Assembly (NCBI RefSeq): GCF_032823475.1
Contig: NZ_CP127915.1
Coordinates: 2,728,001 to 2,792,000 of the forward strand
DNA from: Acinetobacter sp. SAAs474
GTDB taxonomy: Bacteria; Pseudomonadota; Gammaproteobacteria; Pseudomonadales; Moraxellaceae
Direction of reading: 5' to 3'
Length of the DNA: 64,000 bases
The notes under the pieces were generated by a model, which worked only from the letters and a program-made list of their open reading frames with translations, was not told the origin of the DNA and ran no database searches. Shown here piece after piece: positions 1 through 8,455 of the stretch. The position numbers were made by a program, and so were the translations under genes. Numbering within the stretch: the stretch's first letter is position 1; each line of letters opens with the position of its first letter.

Positions 1-235
1 CAGGATCAGTATCTCTGGCATGGCTTCTTTTTTGATAGTCATCCAAACTGTCATATCCCCATAAATGAACCACTTGATTCAAGGTACCAATACTTGAAAC
101 ATAAAAACCTACCGGCTCTCCTAAATGTTTACGTAATACAGGCATCGCCAAGGTTGCAAAAACGTCTAAAAATTTAGGCATGCATCTTGGATGAATGGTG
201 TATATGCGATGATCAAAAAATGGCTTATTCATCAT
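1..235 (-). CDS. NIPSNAP family protein, N-terminal part (runs off the window)
   Basis: The visible 78 codons begin MMNKPFFDHRIYTIHPRCMP and continue through FYVSSIGTLNQVVHLWGYDS, the opening pattern of the NIPSNAP ferredoxin-like fold, a small family often found beside degradation genes but with no single assigned reaction. The first ATG (235) is chosen because AAGGA lies 8 bases upstream; a second ATG follows at once. The ribosome site overlaps the stop codon of the upstream flavoprotein gene, so the two are almost certainly co-transcribed. The gene continues past base 1, so its C-terminus is unseen. Confidence 0.8.
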   Translation of the reverse strand, partial: MMNKPFFDHRIYTIHPRCMPKFLDVFATLAMPVLRKHLGEPVGFYVSSIGTLNQVVHLWGYDSLDDYQKRSHARDTDP

Positions 236-246
236 ATTTTAAATCC

Positions 247-1962
247 TTATAGATGTGCCTGCTTTAGCCCTGCAATGTGATGTGCCGTGATATAACCAAA
301 GGTCATAATCGGTCCTAATGTAATACCTGCACCCGGATAATTCCCACCCATAATGCTGGCACGGTCATTACCAACAGCATACAAGCCTGATATTTTTTCA
401 TTATGCTCAGACAATACTTCACCTACTGTTGATGTACGAATACCATCAAACGTCCCCAAGTCACCGATATAGACTTTTACCGCAAAAAATGGGCCTTTCA
501 AAATCGGGGCAACACATGGATTTGGCGTATTTTCAGGATCAGCAAGATATCTATTAAATGATGTACTGCCACGACGGTATTCAGGATCTTCACCATGGAC
601 AGCATCTTGATTATATTGTTTAACAGTCTTAACCAGTTGCTCTGCATCAATACCTGCATTTTGAGCCAATTCTGCCAAAGTATGGCCTTGGATAAGATAG
701 CCCTCATGAATTAATTTTCTACGTGGCATTGGCGCAGGTTTGACATAACCTAAACCATATTTGTTAATGGTATCTAAATCACATATTAACCACATTGCGG
801 TTTCATCAAGATTTTCACATGCACGAATTAAATCCGCGCCAACATCATGATATGAATTGGATTCATTACAAAAACGCTTACCATTTTTTAACACACCAAT
901 TATTCCCGGTTTATAACGGTCTAACAAATGTGGGAATACGCCATAACCATCTTGTTGAGGTACTTTGGATACAGGCATCCAAGCAGATGTATCTTCATAG
1001 TGAGTATCGATATAACCACCCACAGATTCAGCCAATCGACAACCATCACCTGTATTGGTTTTGGGTACCGGAGAAATATGTATACCATGACGTTTTACAT
1101 GAGGATAAAGCTGACTTAAGCGTTTTATATCATGTGAAAAACCACCACATGCCAGTACCACACCATGTTTAGATTTAAGAACAATCTCTTGATGATTACA
1201 ATTGATCTTAACGCCATGAATTGACTTGCCATCATTCAATAATGCTGTAACAGGTGCCTCTGTAATGATCGGAATATTTAAATCCAATGCAGATTTTGCC
1301 AGACTAGCAGCTAAAGCATTACCACTGGTAACATGAGTACCACGTCCATAAAATGCAAGCTCTTTAAAATGAATAGCCAGCCTTTTTACCACATAAATAA
1401 ATGACGTAAAGGACTTGGTCGCATTGAAGAAATGTTTTAAATCCGCATTGGATGAATTAAACATCATCCCCATAAATGTAATTGTTTTTAGTGGCGGACG
1501 TAATCTTTTCATATTGTCACCTAATGACCGAATATCAAAAGGTGCTGCCAAGACAGAACGACCAATATCTACCCCGCCTGGTGCATCAGGGTGATAATCT
1601 GGATATAAAGTTGGTACAAATTTAACGCTTGTTTCTTGCTCGAAAAACTTTAGCATTTTAGGACCATTATCCAAAAATGCCTCAACCGCATCTTCACTAT
1701 AAAATTGTTGTGTTTCATGGCGAAGATATTTTTTTGCAAGCTCCTTACTGTCTTTTACGCCATTTTTTTGTGCAAGATGGTTATTTGGAATCCACAAAAC
1801 ACCACCTGAAAATGCTGTGGTCCCACCAAACACACTATCTTTTTCAACAACAATAACATTTAAACCTAATTTCTTAGCAGTGACAGCAGTAGACAGCCCA
1901 CCTGCACCAGATCCAACGATAATTAAATCATAAACCATTGAACTTAATTTATTTATATCCAT
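247..1962 (-). CDS. FAD-dependent oxidoreductase, 3-ketosteroid-delta1-dehydrogenase/fumarate-reductase family
   Basis: This 571-aa flavoprotein should introduce a double bond next to a ring ketone, or carry out a related alpha,beta-desaturation. The N-terminus has the FAD dinucleotide motif IIVGSGAGGLSTA (about residues 14-26) followed by GGTTAFSGG, and the C-terminus has GLYAVGNDRASIMGGNYPGAG, matching the KstD pattern in which a conserved Tyr precedes PGxG. Length fits KstD (510-570 aa). GGAG lies 7 bases before the ATG. It is followed within 12 bases by a NIPSNAP gene, and an IclR regulator and short-chain dehydrogenase sit upstream. A steroid substrate is not implied; cyclohexanone-type or terpenoid ketones are equally possible. 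Confidence 0.8.
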   Translation of the reverse strand: MDINKLSSMVYDLIIVGSGAGGLSTAVTAKKLGLNVIVVEKDSVFGGTTAFSGGVLWIPNNHLAQKNGVKDSKELAKKYLRHETQQFYSEDAVEAFLDNGPKMLKFFEQETSVKFVPTLYPDYHPDAPGGVDIGRSVLAAPFDIRSLGDNMKRLRPPLKTITFMGMMFNSSNADLKHFFNATKSFTSFIYVVKRLAIHFKELAFYGRGTHVTSGNALAASLAKSALDLNIPIITEAPVTALLNDGKSIHGVKINCNHQEIVLKSKHGVVLACGGFSHDIKRLSQLYPHVKRHGIHISPVPKTNTGDGCRLAESVGGYIDTHYEDTSAWMPVSKVPQQDGYGVFPHLLDRYKPGIIGVLKNGKRFCNESNSYHDVGADLIRACENLDETAMWLICDLDTINKYGLGYVKPAPMPRRKLIHEGYLIQGHTLAELAQNAGIDAEQLVKTVKQYNQDAVHGEDPEYRRGSTSFNRYLADPENTPNPCVAPILKGPFFAVKVYIGDLGTFDGIRTSTVGEVLSEHNEKISGLYAVGNDRASIMGGNYPGAGITLGPIMTFGYITAHHIAGLKQAHL

Positions 1963-1985
1963 TTAGCCACTCCATTGAACATCAC

Positions 1986-2020
1986 GAATCAGCATGATTT
2001 TTAAAATTAATCTCTGATTC
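1986..2020. promoter_or_regulatory. Inverted repeat upstream of the flavoprotein gene (possible operator)
   Basis: The arms GAATCAG and CTGATTC are perfect inverted complements 21 bases apart. They lie just upstream of the flavoprotein start, in the 182-bp gap after the IclR gene. A regulator site is a guess from position only. Confidence 0.3.
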
Positions 2021-2144
2021 AGTCCATAAACATTTGGACATAACTTACTGGCGAAATAGCGTCGTGACTAGATGACTTAGTTCAAACTAACCGATATTCA
2101 ATTATTGAGTGCGATAGTCGGATTTAAATTAAATAATGATCCAC

Positions 2145-2951
2145 TTAAATTAATGCTTTTAATTCATTCGCGGCTTCTCTTAACAGAGGTAAAATTGTGG
2201 TTAATAAATACTGTTCATTCACTTTACTGGTCGGTGCAACAGCATTGATCCCAGCAATCATATCGCCCTTATGATTCACGACAGGTACAGCGATGGCTGT
2301 TACGCCAAGCTCATATTCTTCCGATGAAATATAATAACCTTGCTCTTTAATTTTTCTTAATTTTGCTAAGAACTTATCTTGTTCAGTTTCGGTATAAACC
2401 GTAAATCTTTTAAGAGGATAATGACTTAACCATTTAAGCTGTTCAGCTTCGGACTGATATGCCAATAAGGTTTGTCCAACAGATGATGCATGTGCAGGAA
2501 CACGATTACCTAAATGAATACCAAATGGACTAACTCTAAAATTACCTTCGTTTTGCACACTTCTTGAAATGGCAACCACTTCATATTCATCCATCACCAC
2601 AATTGAATAAATTAAAGTCGTTCTTGCAGCTAAAAAATTTAGAATAGACTGTGATACTTTAGGTAAATGTGCTGTATTTAAATAAGCACCTGAAAATTTA
2701 AGTACTTTATGAGAGAGCCAATAATAATAATCATCCGTATCGAGATAGCCTAAAAACTTTAATGTTTTTAAATAACGCCGCGTTGCTGTTTTTGTAATCC
2801 CCGTTCGATCAGCAACTTGTGTCACATTTAATCGATGTCTCTCTGTCCCAAACGCCTCCAAAATCATGAGTCCTTTAGCCAGCCCTGCAATATAGTCATC
2901 ATACTTAATAATTTCTTCTGATAATTCATGTTTAATGATTTCATTTTTCAT
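2145..2951 (-). CDS. IclR family transcriptional regulator
   Basis: The 268-aa protein has the IclR layout: an N-terminal winged helix (about residues 25-85, including LNVTQVADRTGITKTATRRY) and a C-terminal effector domain. Conserved IclR signatures include GNRVPAHASSVGQTLLA and the late segment ELGVTAIAVPVVNHKGDMIAGI. IclR proteins commonly control aromatic or alicyclic degradation genes in response to a pathway compound. It is divergent from the short-chain dehydrogenase gene and shares its strand with the flavoprotein gene downstream, so it probably controls both. AAGGA precedes the ATG. Confidence 0.88.
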   Translation of the reverse strand: MKNEIIKHELSEEIIKYDDYIAGLAKGLMILEAFGTERHRLNVTQVADRTGITKTATRRYLKTLKFLGYLDTDDYYYWLSHKVLKFSGAYLNTAHLPKVSQSILNFLAARTTLIYSIVVMDEYEVVAISRSVQNEGNFRVSPFGIHLGNRVPAHASSVGQTLLAYQSEAEQLKWLSHYPLKRFTVYTETEQDKFLAKLRKIKEQGYYISSEEYELGVTAIAVPVVNHKGDMIAGINAVAPTSKVNEQYLLTTILPLLREAANELKALI

Positions 2952-3019
2952 CGCTAAATCCTTTTTTAAAATCCTATACTTTAATCCGATATTCGCACAA
3001 TCAAGACTTATATCGCATT

Positions 3020-3051
3020 ATTTGAACACCCTTTTATACAATTATTCAAAT
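3020..3051. promoter_or_regulatory. Inverted repeat in the IclR/SDR divergent promoter region
   Basis: ATTTGAA and TTCAAAT form perfect arms separated by 18 bases, in the gap between the divergent IclR and dehydrogenase genes. Position and symmetry suit a regulator site, but no binding consensus is matched. Confidence 0.35.
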
Positions 3052-3117
3052 CAAATAGGTACTCTAAAATTTCAAATAATTTTCTTATTTGGAACAATTG
3101 AGGTTAAAAACGGAATT

Positions 3118-3861
3118 ATGACTACACGATTATTAAACAAAGTATGTATTATTACTGGTGCCGCATCTGGTATGGGCGCATCTGAAGCAGTTGAGTTTGC
3201 TAAAAATGGGGCTAAAGTGATTATTGCTGATTTAAATTTTGAAAAAGCAAAAAGTCTGGCAGATTCCATTCAACTTCAGGGTGGCACCGCTTATCCTTTT
3301 CAAGTCAATATGACCAATAAAACTGAATTAGAAGCATTGGTAAATTTCACATTAAAAAAGTTCTCACGTATTGATGTGCTGATTAATAATGCAGGTATAT
3401 TTGATTACTATACAAACTCGCTAGATACAAGCGAAGAATTATGGGATAAAATTTTTAATCTTAATATTAAATCAGTTTTTCTACTCAGCAATCTGGTACT
3501 GCCAACGATGATTGCTCAAAAATCTGGTGCGATTGTCAATATTGCTTCTGTCGCGGGTTTAGTTGCACAAATGGGTGGTGCTGCATATACGTCATCTAAG
3601 CATGCAGTCATTGGATATACCAAGCATTTAGCAGCAGTGTATGCAAAAAATGGAATTAAAATAAACGCGATATGTCCTGGGACAATCAAAACGCCGATGA
3701 CACAGCAAATGCTTGAAACTCGTCCTACAGATAAAATTCCTCTAGATCGCTTTGGCGATTGTGATGAAATTACAGCGTTAGCAATATTTTTAGCATCTGA
3801 TGAAGCAAAATTTATGAGTGGTGCATGCATACCTATTGATGGTGGCTATACCATTGTTTGA
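3118..3861 (+). CDS. Short-chain dehydrogenase/reductase (SDR)
   Basis: A 247-aa classical SDR that interconverts a hydroxyl and a keto group with NAD(P). It has the cofactor motif TGAASGMGA near the N-terminus, NNAG at about residue 85, a catalytic Ser in IVNIASVAG, YTSSK as the YxxxK motif, and the usual end PIDGGYTIV. The reading frame is open further upstream, but the ATG at 3118 is chosen because homologues begin within a few residues of LLNKVCIITG. The stop codon lies directly against the right end of the IS605-type element, so the insertion spared the gene. Confidence 0.85.
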   Translation: MTTRLLNKVCIITGAASGMGASEAVEFAKNGAKVIIADLNFEKAKSLADSIQLQGGTAYPFQVNMTNKTELEALVNFTLKKFSRIDVLINNAGIFDYYTNSLDTSEELWDKIFNLNIKSVFLLSNLVLPTMIAQKSGAIVNIASVAGLVAQMGGAAYTSSKHAVIGYTKHLAAVYAKNGIKINAICPGTIKTPMTQQMLETRPTDKIPLDRFGDCDEITALAIFLASDEAKFMSGACIPIDGGYTIV

Positions 3862-3865
3862 TTGA

Positions 3866-3905
3866 CATACTCCCACCACTAAACCAAAGGTTATAGTGGG
3901 GGAAT
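3866..3905 (-). repeat. Right-end hairpin of the IS605-type (tnpB-only) element
   Basis: On the minus strand, downstream of tnpB, CCCCCACTATAACC pairs imperfectly with GGTTTAGTGGTGGG around an AAA-type loop. Such subterminal hairpins mark the right end of IS200/IS605-family elements. In active relatives the same segment forms the 3' part of the TnpB guide (omega) RNA. The element ends close to the SDR stop codon. Confidence 0.6.
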
Positions 3906-3985
3906 CTTTGTGACCCATGCAATCAAATTGATTGCACCTTTCGATGCCACACTTGCACTGATAAGTATCGTGGTACAGGAACTTT

Positions 3986-5124
3986 TTACACAGCACTAAG
4001 CCCTAGTGCATCAGCTAAAGCGAAATTACGGATATTAATACGCGCATTGACGTCACGATCTTCAACCAAGTTGCAACTTGGACACTCGAATAATCGAACA
4101 CTTAGCGGTAATTTCTCCATCTTAATGCTACAGCAACAACAAGTCTTTGAACTTGGTACACATCGACCAATTTTCAAAACATTCTTGCCGTACCATTGAG
4201 CTTTGTATTCTAGCAGAGTGAGAAATTGTCCCCACGCTACATCTGAAATAGATTTGGCTAGTTTACTGTTCTTCACCATGTTTTTAATCGCTAAATCTTC
4301 TACTGCATACGTGGTCGCTTGGTTTTCACAGATCAAGTGATGCGTTCGTTTGTGATTTAGGTCTAAGCGTTGCAAACGTACTTTTTCATGGATACGTGCA
4401 ACATTTAATTTCTGACGTTGATAATTCTTAGATTCTTTTCTCTTTCGAGCAAATATCTTTTGCTGAATGGCTAATCTCTTTTGAGATTGGCGTAAATAAC
4501 GAGGATTTTCAATTTTCTGACCATCCGACTGAATCAACAAGTGATTTAAGCCTAAATCAATACCAATCGTTTTATCCACTTCAATTGTGGATGCTGTTAC
4601 TTTGGTTTGATTAGTTTCAACTAGGATGGATGCGTAATACTTTCCTGTCGCTGTTTTGCTCATAGTGACAGTTTTAACCTTTCCATCAAATTGATGACTA
4701 AATACAGCTTTAACACCTTTTAATTTAGGTAGATTCAGTACACCTTTCTCAAAATCAACATGGCAATGTTGGGGCATTGATATGACCGTTGCGGTATTTT
4801 TTTAGATTTGAATTTTGGGAACTTTGCTCGACCCTTAAAGAAGTTTTCAAAGGCGGTATAGATATGTAGCAATCCACTCAATAACGACTGACTATTCACT
4901 TCATTAAGCCAAGAAAACTGTTCTTGTTTCTTAAGTGCTACAAGCTGATCTTGAATATCTTTACGAGAAAGTGACTTCTTGTGTTCATCATAATATTTTT
5001 GTTGAAGTGCTAAAGCCCAATTGTAAGTAAACCTAGCACAACCAAAGTGTTTTTCAATGAACACGCTTTGTTCACCATTCGGATAAATACGGTATTTGTA
5101 GGCTTTTATTAAGACTTCATTCAT
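3986..5124 (-). pseudogene. tnpB: IS200/IS605-family TnpB (RNA-guided nuclease), frameshifted
   Basis: Two overlapping frames together give a full TnpB. The N-terminal part begins MNEVLIKAYKYRIYPNGEQ and ends near KFPKFKSKKIPQRSYQC. The C-terminal part resumes at PQHCHVDFEKG and carries the RuvC residues Asp in IGIDLGLNHL, Glu in YAVEDLAIKNM and Asp in VEDRDVNAR, plus a Cys-rich zinc finger (SSKTCCCCS and ECPSC). The break is at a run of four C (plus strand G at 4771-4774); a fifth C would restore the frame, so a one-base deletion or a sequencing slip explains it. No tnpA is adjacent, so this is a tnpB-only element. Confidence 0.85.
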
Positions 5125-5223
5125 ACAAGAATATATCATTTAATAAATAGAAAAAGGCTTATGCAATAAAGTCATACATCACAAGTTGACGTTGCTAACC
5201 AATCTAAACGATTGGTGTGCTAT

Positions 5224-5270
5224 CCATCACCATCCAACTAGAAACACTGTTTCTAGTTGGATGGTGATGG
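5224..5270. repeat. Perfect 22-bp inverted repeat with a 3-base loop
   Basis: Bases 5224-5245 are the exact reverse complement of 5249-5270, with ACT between. A smaller hairpin (ACCAATC/GATTGGT) lies just before it. There is no T-run after the stem on either strand, so it is not an ordinary intrinsic terminator. It lies about 100 bp beyond the tnpB start and might belong to the left end of that element, but that is not shown. Confidence 0.9.
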
Positions 5271-5629
5271 AGAATTTCGCACAATTAGTTAAATACGCTG
5301 ATTCATAAATCGCATTCTTTTTAAATTACTTCTATAGCCCTGTGCGATTAAGTGGTATTGCTACACAGTTATAGCCAACTGAGTCACACTTGATTCTTTT
5401 AGGCTTAGATATTGTTAGCAAAATAGTCTGTAATGATCAGCATGTAAATTTTTATTTTTAGCTATCCTATCACTTCGCTCATTAATTAAGTTATTGATAT
5501 TAATCACCATTAATATAATAACAACACACAATTATGTATAAAAATTAAAAAATAAATGTATAAATACTAACAAATAAATAACAAAAAAACACATATGATT
5601 TACCTAAAATACATTAATTAGATACATTT

Positions 5630-5760
5630 AACATTGTATTTAATATTTATTATATGCCCCATAAAAACAAGCAAAACAAAAAATTTATTTTAATAAAAAA
5701 GAAAATATCATCAGTCAAAGCTGCACAATATCCAGAGGGCTTATCTGCAGCTTTTTTTTT
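5630..5760 (+). ncRNA. Candidate small-RNA unit 1 (24-bp repeat plus intrinsic terminator)
   Basis: A 24-bp AT-rich sequence at 5630-5653 recurs exactly at 5839-5862. Here it is followed 63 bases later by the stem AAAGCTGCA/TGCAGCTTT and a run of T. No open reading frame or ribosome site fits between them. The arrangement resembles a short transcript with its own terminator. It is called from layout alone; no Rfam family was recognised. Confidence 0.35.
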
Positions 5761-5838
5761 GTCTTTAAAAATTATGATTACTGAAAATATATATTTTTTT
5801 ACAGTCGAATTACTTAAAAAAGTTATTTAAATACAATA

Positions 5839-5962
5839 AACATTGTATTTAATATTTATTATTAATTACTGGAAAAATCTCTGAATATTAATCTAGACAA
5901 TCCTTCAGCTGTTTTTAGCTGTAAGCTACAGATGCCAAAAGTATGGGACTGTAGCTTTTTTT
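5839..5962 (+). ncRNA. Candidate small-RNA unit 2 (24-bp repeat plus intrinsic terminator)
   Basis: The second copy of the 24-bp sequence is followed 60 bases later by the stem AAGCTACAG/CTGTAGCTT and a T-run. A small hairpin CAGCT/AGCTG precedes the terminator. Spacing is nearly the same as in unit 1, but the sequence in between has diverged. The rest of this gene-less stretch up to the kinase start shows nothing else recognisable. Confidence 0.35.
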
Positions 5963-6305
5963 CTTTTATAGAATAGTGCGGATATTAAAATGGTTGGACA
6001 GTTAATCAAAGGAGTGCCTTTTAATAGCTTAAAGTTTTCCTTTCCATCTGAAATGATAAAAATTAACAGAATCAAATTGTCGATTTTTTATGTGAATTTG
6101 GCACTAGAATTGCTTGATAAATGCATAAAGATAAGCACCTAAGTTCGCATTTCCATCTGTTTAAAGTATGTAATTAAACTTCCAGTCTAATTGCATCACC
6201 CAACAGTTTACTGTAGTATGAAATGCAATAATTACAAGTGTTTATCAGTGAAGATCGAACACACCTCTACCAGATAGCCGGACGCCATCCAGGGTAAGGA
6301 ACAGA

Positions 6306-7787
6306 ATGACCAGCTTAAATTATTATCAAACCATCTTTGATAAGGCGGGTGATGCTATTTTTGTACATGATATCGGCAGTGTTGAGTTCATGGACGTCAA
6401 TGAAGCAGCTGAAAACCTCACCGGTTACAGCAAATCCGAATTAACAAAAATGAGTGTGGAAAAAATCAGTGCGCATAGCCACGGTTTCAATTTTCACCAT
6501 GCATTAAAAAAGGTTCAACAAGCCGCCAGCCATGAAGCGATTACGTTCGAATGGATGATTCAAGCGCAGAATCAGCAGCAGATTCCTGTTGAAGTTTGCC
6601 TGAAAACCGTTGAAATTGAACATCAACCCAAACTGTTGGCTTTGGTTCGTAATATTAGTGAAATTAAGAAATATCAATATCAGCTGCAGTCTAAAGATCA
6701 GTATTTCAAGATGCTACTGGAAAACTCGGGGGATGGCATCGCAATTCTGGATCTGCAAGGAAAACTGGTGTATGCCAGCCCTTCTCTACAACATATTTTG
6801 GGCTATCGTGACCGCTTTGTTTTAAATAAAAATGTCTTGAGCGTGATTCATCCGGATGACCGTATTAAAGTCCGGCAACTGTTATTTAAAAAACCGGATG
6901 AACAGTCTATTGGTGTGCTGCATTATAAAATTTTGCACCATAATGGTAAATGGCGGCACCATGAAGCAACCTATCGCAACCTACTCGACCATCTGGATAT
7001 TCAGGGAATCCTGATCAACTACCGCGACATTACAGAACGGATTGAAGCGGAAGAAATGGCACGGGCGCGGGAACGCCAGCTGGGCCATATGTCACGCTGT
7101 AAAACCATGGGCGAACTTGCGACAGCACTGGCGCATGAACTGAATCAGCCTCTCGCTGCACTCAATAATTATGTCGGTGGCAGCATTATCCGTATTCAAA
7201 ATGGTCTGGCCAATACCACGGAAACGCTGGATGCCATGAATGCCGCACTGGATCAGACCAAACGGGTTAACCAGATTATTCACAGTATGCGCAGCTTTCT
7301 GCGCAAAGGCGAAGCTAATTTTCAGGTTTATTCGCTAAATAAACTGATTCAGGATTTGCATCCCCTGATTGGACTGAAAGCTGATCAGGGTGGCTGTACC
7401 ATCCATTATGAACTGAGTGTGATGCCGGTTTCTATTTGTGCTGATGAAACCCTGTTTAGCCAGGTCATTATTAATCTGGTCTTTAATGCGGTAGATGCGT
7501 TGCAACGTAATCCTGAAGGTCAGCGTGATATCTATATCCGGACCTGGCAGCATAACCAGCATGCACGGATTGCGATTGCTGATAATGGTCCGGGACTGCA
7601 AGGACAAAATCCGGAACAGCTGTTCGAATCTTTTTATTCAAGCAAGAAAGACAGCATGGGTATAGGACTGACTTTATCACGTAGCATCATTGAAAACCAT
7701 CAGGGTTATTTATGGGTCTGCCAAGGTGAATCTGGCGCAATTTTTAATATTTCATTGTCTGCACAGGAGCGTGCTAAATGTATTTAA
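6306..7787 (+). CDS. PAS-domain sensor histidine kinase (FixL/StyS-like)
   Basis: This 493-aa kinase has two PAS domains (about residues 1-120 and 130-250), then the H-box MGELATALAHELNQPLAALN with His277 as phospho-acceptor. The ATP-binding boxes are an N-box in INLVFNAVDAL, IADNGPGL, and FESFYSSKKDSMGIGL. No transmembrane segment is seen, so sensing is cytoplasmic through PAS, as in FixL. StyS of styrene degraders is about twice as long, with two kinase cores. AAGGAA precedes the ATG. The last codons overlap the response regulator by 10 bases. It probably senses the substrate of the convergent oxygenase operon. Confidence 0.9.
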   Translation: MTSLNYYQTIFDKAGDAIFVHDIGSVEFMDVNEAAENLTGYSKSELTKMSVEKISAHSHGFNFHHALKKVQQAASHEAITFEWMIQAQNQQQIPVEVCLKTVEIEHQPKLLALVRNISEIKKYQYQLQSKDQYFKMLLENSGDGIAILDLQGKLVYASPSLQHILGYRDRFVLNKNVLSVIHPDDRIKVRQLLFKKPDEQSIGVLHYKILHHNGKWRHHEATYRNLLDHLDIQGILINYRDITERIEAEEMARARERQLGHMSRCKTMGELATALAHELNQPLAALNNYVGGSIIRIQNGLANTTETLDAMNAALDQTKRVNQIIHSMRSFLRKGEANFQVYSLNKLIQDLHPLIGLKADQGGCTIHYELSVMPVSICADETLFSQVIINLVFNAVDALQRNPEGQRDIYIRTWQHNQHARIAIADNGPGLQGQNPEQLFESFYSSKKDSMGIGLTLSRSIIENHQGYLWVCQGESGAIFNISLSAQERAKCI

Positions 7788-8425
7788 ATAATTCTCATGT
7801 TCCCGAACCCATTGTCTACGTTATTGATGACGATCAGGATATCCGAAATTCACTAACCTGGTTGCTGGACTCTGTTCAGCTAGAAACCAAAACATTTAGC
7901 AGTGCGACCGAATTTTTAAATTATCCACGGCCGAATACTCCAGCCTGCCTGATTCTGGATATTCGCATGCGCGGTATGAGTGGCCTGCAATTACAGCAAC
8001 AGCTTAATCAGCAAAAAGCCTATATTCCGATTATTTTCATGACCGGTCATGGTGATATTCCAATGTCAGTAAATGCAATGAAAGCCGGTGCTTTTGATTT
8101 TTTGGAAAAACCGTTTAATCCGCAGCATATGCTGAACCAGATTCAGGCCTGCCTGCAACAGGCAGAACAGGACTTTGTCACAGGTGAAAATCGCAAACAG
8201 CAATTATTGAAACTGAAGTCATTGTCACCACGTGAGAATGAAATTATTAATTTAATGGTCGATGGCCTGTCCAGCAAACATATTGCACAGATACTGAATA
8301 TCAGTCATAAGACAGTTGAAATTCATCGCACCCATATCCGGCAAAAACTGGGGACGGAGTCGATTGCACAAATTGTAAACATGGTGCTGATGTGCCGGGG
8401 AAAAAACATGCAGGCGATGGGTTAA
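7778..8425 (+). CDS. FixJ/NarL-type response regulator (StyR-like)
   Basis: The 215-aa regulator has an N-terminal receiver with the acidic pair in VIDDDQ, the phospho-acceptor Asp61 in LILDIRMRGMSG, and Lys in FLEKPF. The C-terminal LuxR-type helix-turn-helix includes LSPRENEIINLMVDG and SHKTVEIHRTHIRQKL. Architecture and length match StyR, TodT and FixJ, which activate aromatic-degradation operons. It is translationally coupled to the kinase and convergent with the oxygenase operon. A palindrome upstream of that operon (16959-16978) is the best candidate target. Confidence 0.92.
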   Translation: MYLNNSHVPEPIVYVIDDDQDIRNSLTWLLDSVQLETKTFSSATEFLNYPRPNTPACLILDIRMRGMSGLQLQQQLNQQKAYIPIIFMTGHGDIPMSVNAMKAGAFDFLEKPFNPQHMLNQIQACLQQAEQDFVTGENRKQQLLKLKSLSPRENEIINLMVDGLSSKHIAQILNISHKTVEIHRTHIRQKLGTESIAQIVNMVLMCRGKNMQAMG

Positions 8426-8435
8426 CTATCGCCTG
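8411..8435. terminator. Hairpin between the convergent regulator and reductase genes
   Basis: CAGGCGAT and ATCGCCTG form an 8-bp stem that spans the regulator stop codon. The T-richness after it is weak, so it may act as a terminator in both directions or only protect the 3' end. Confidence 0.5.
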
Positions 8436-8455
8436 ATCATTTCATTTAGCTTAAC

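Noticed and set aside
795-1172. A 125-codon plus-strand frame inside the flavoprotein gene
   Set aside because: It is the antisense shadow of an intact, well-conserved gene; it is rich in His/Tyr as expected for complementary sequence and has no ribosome site.
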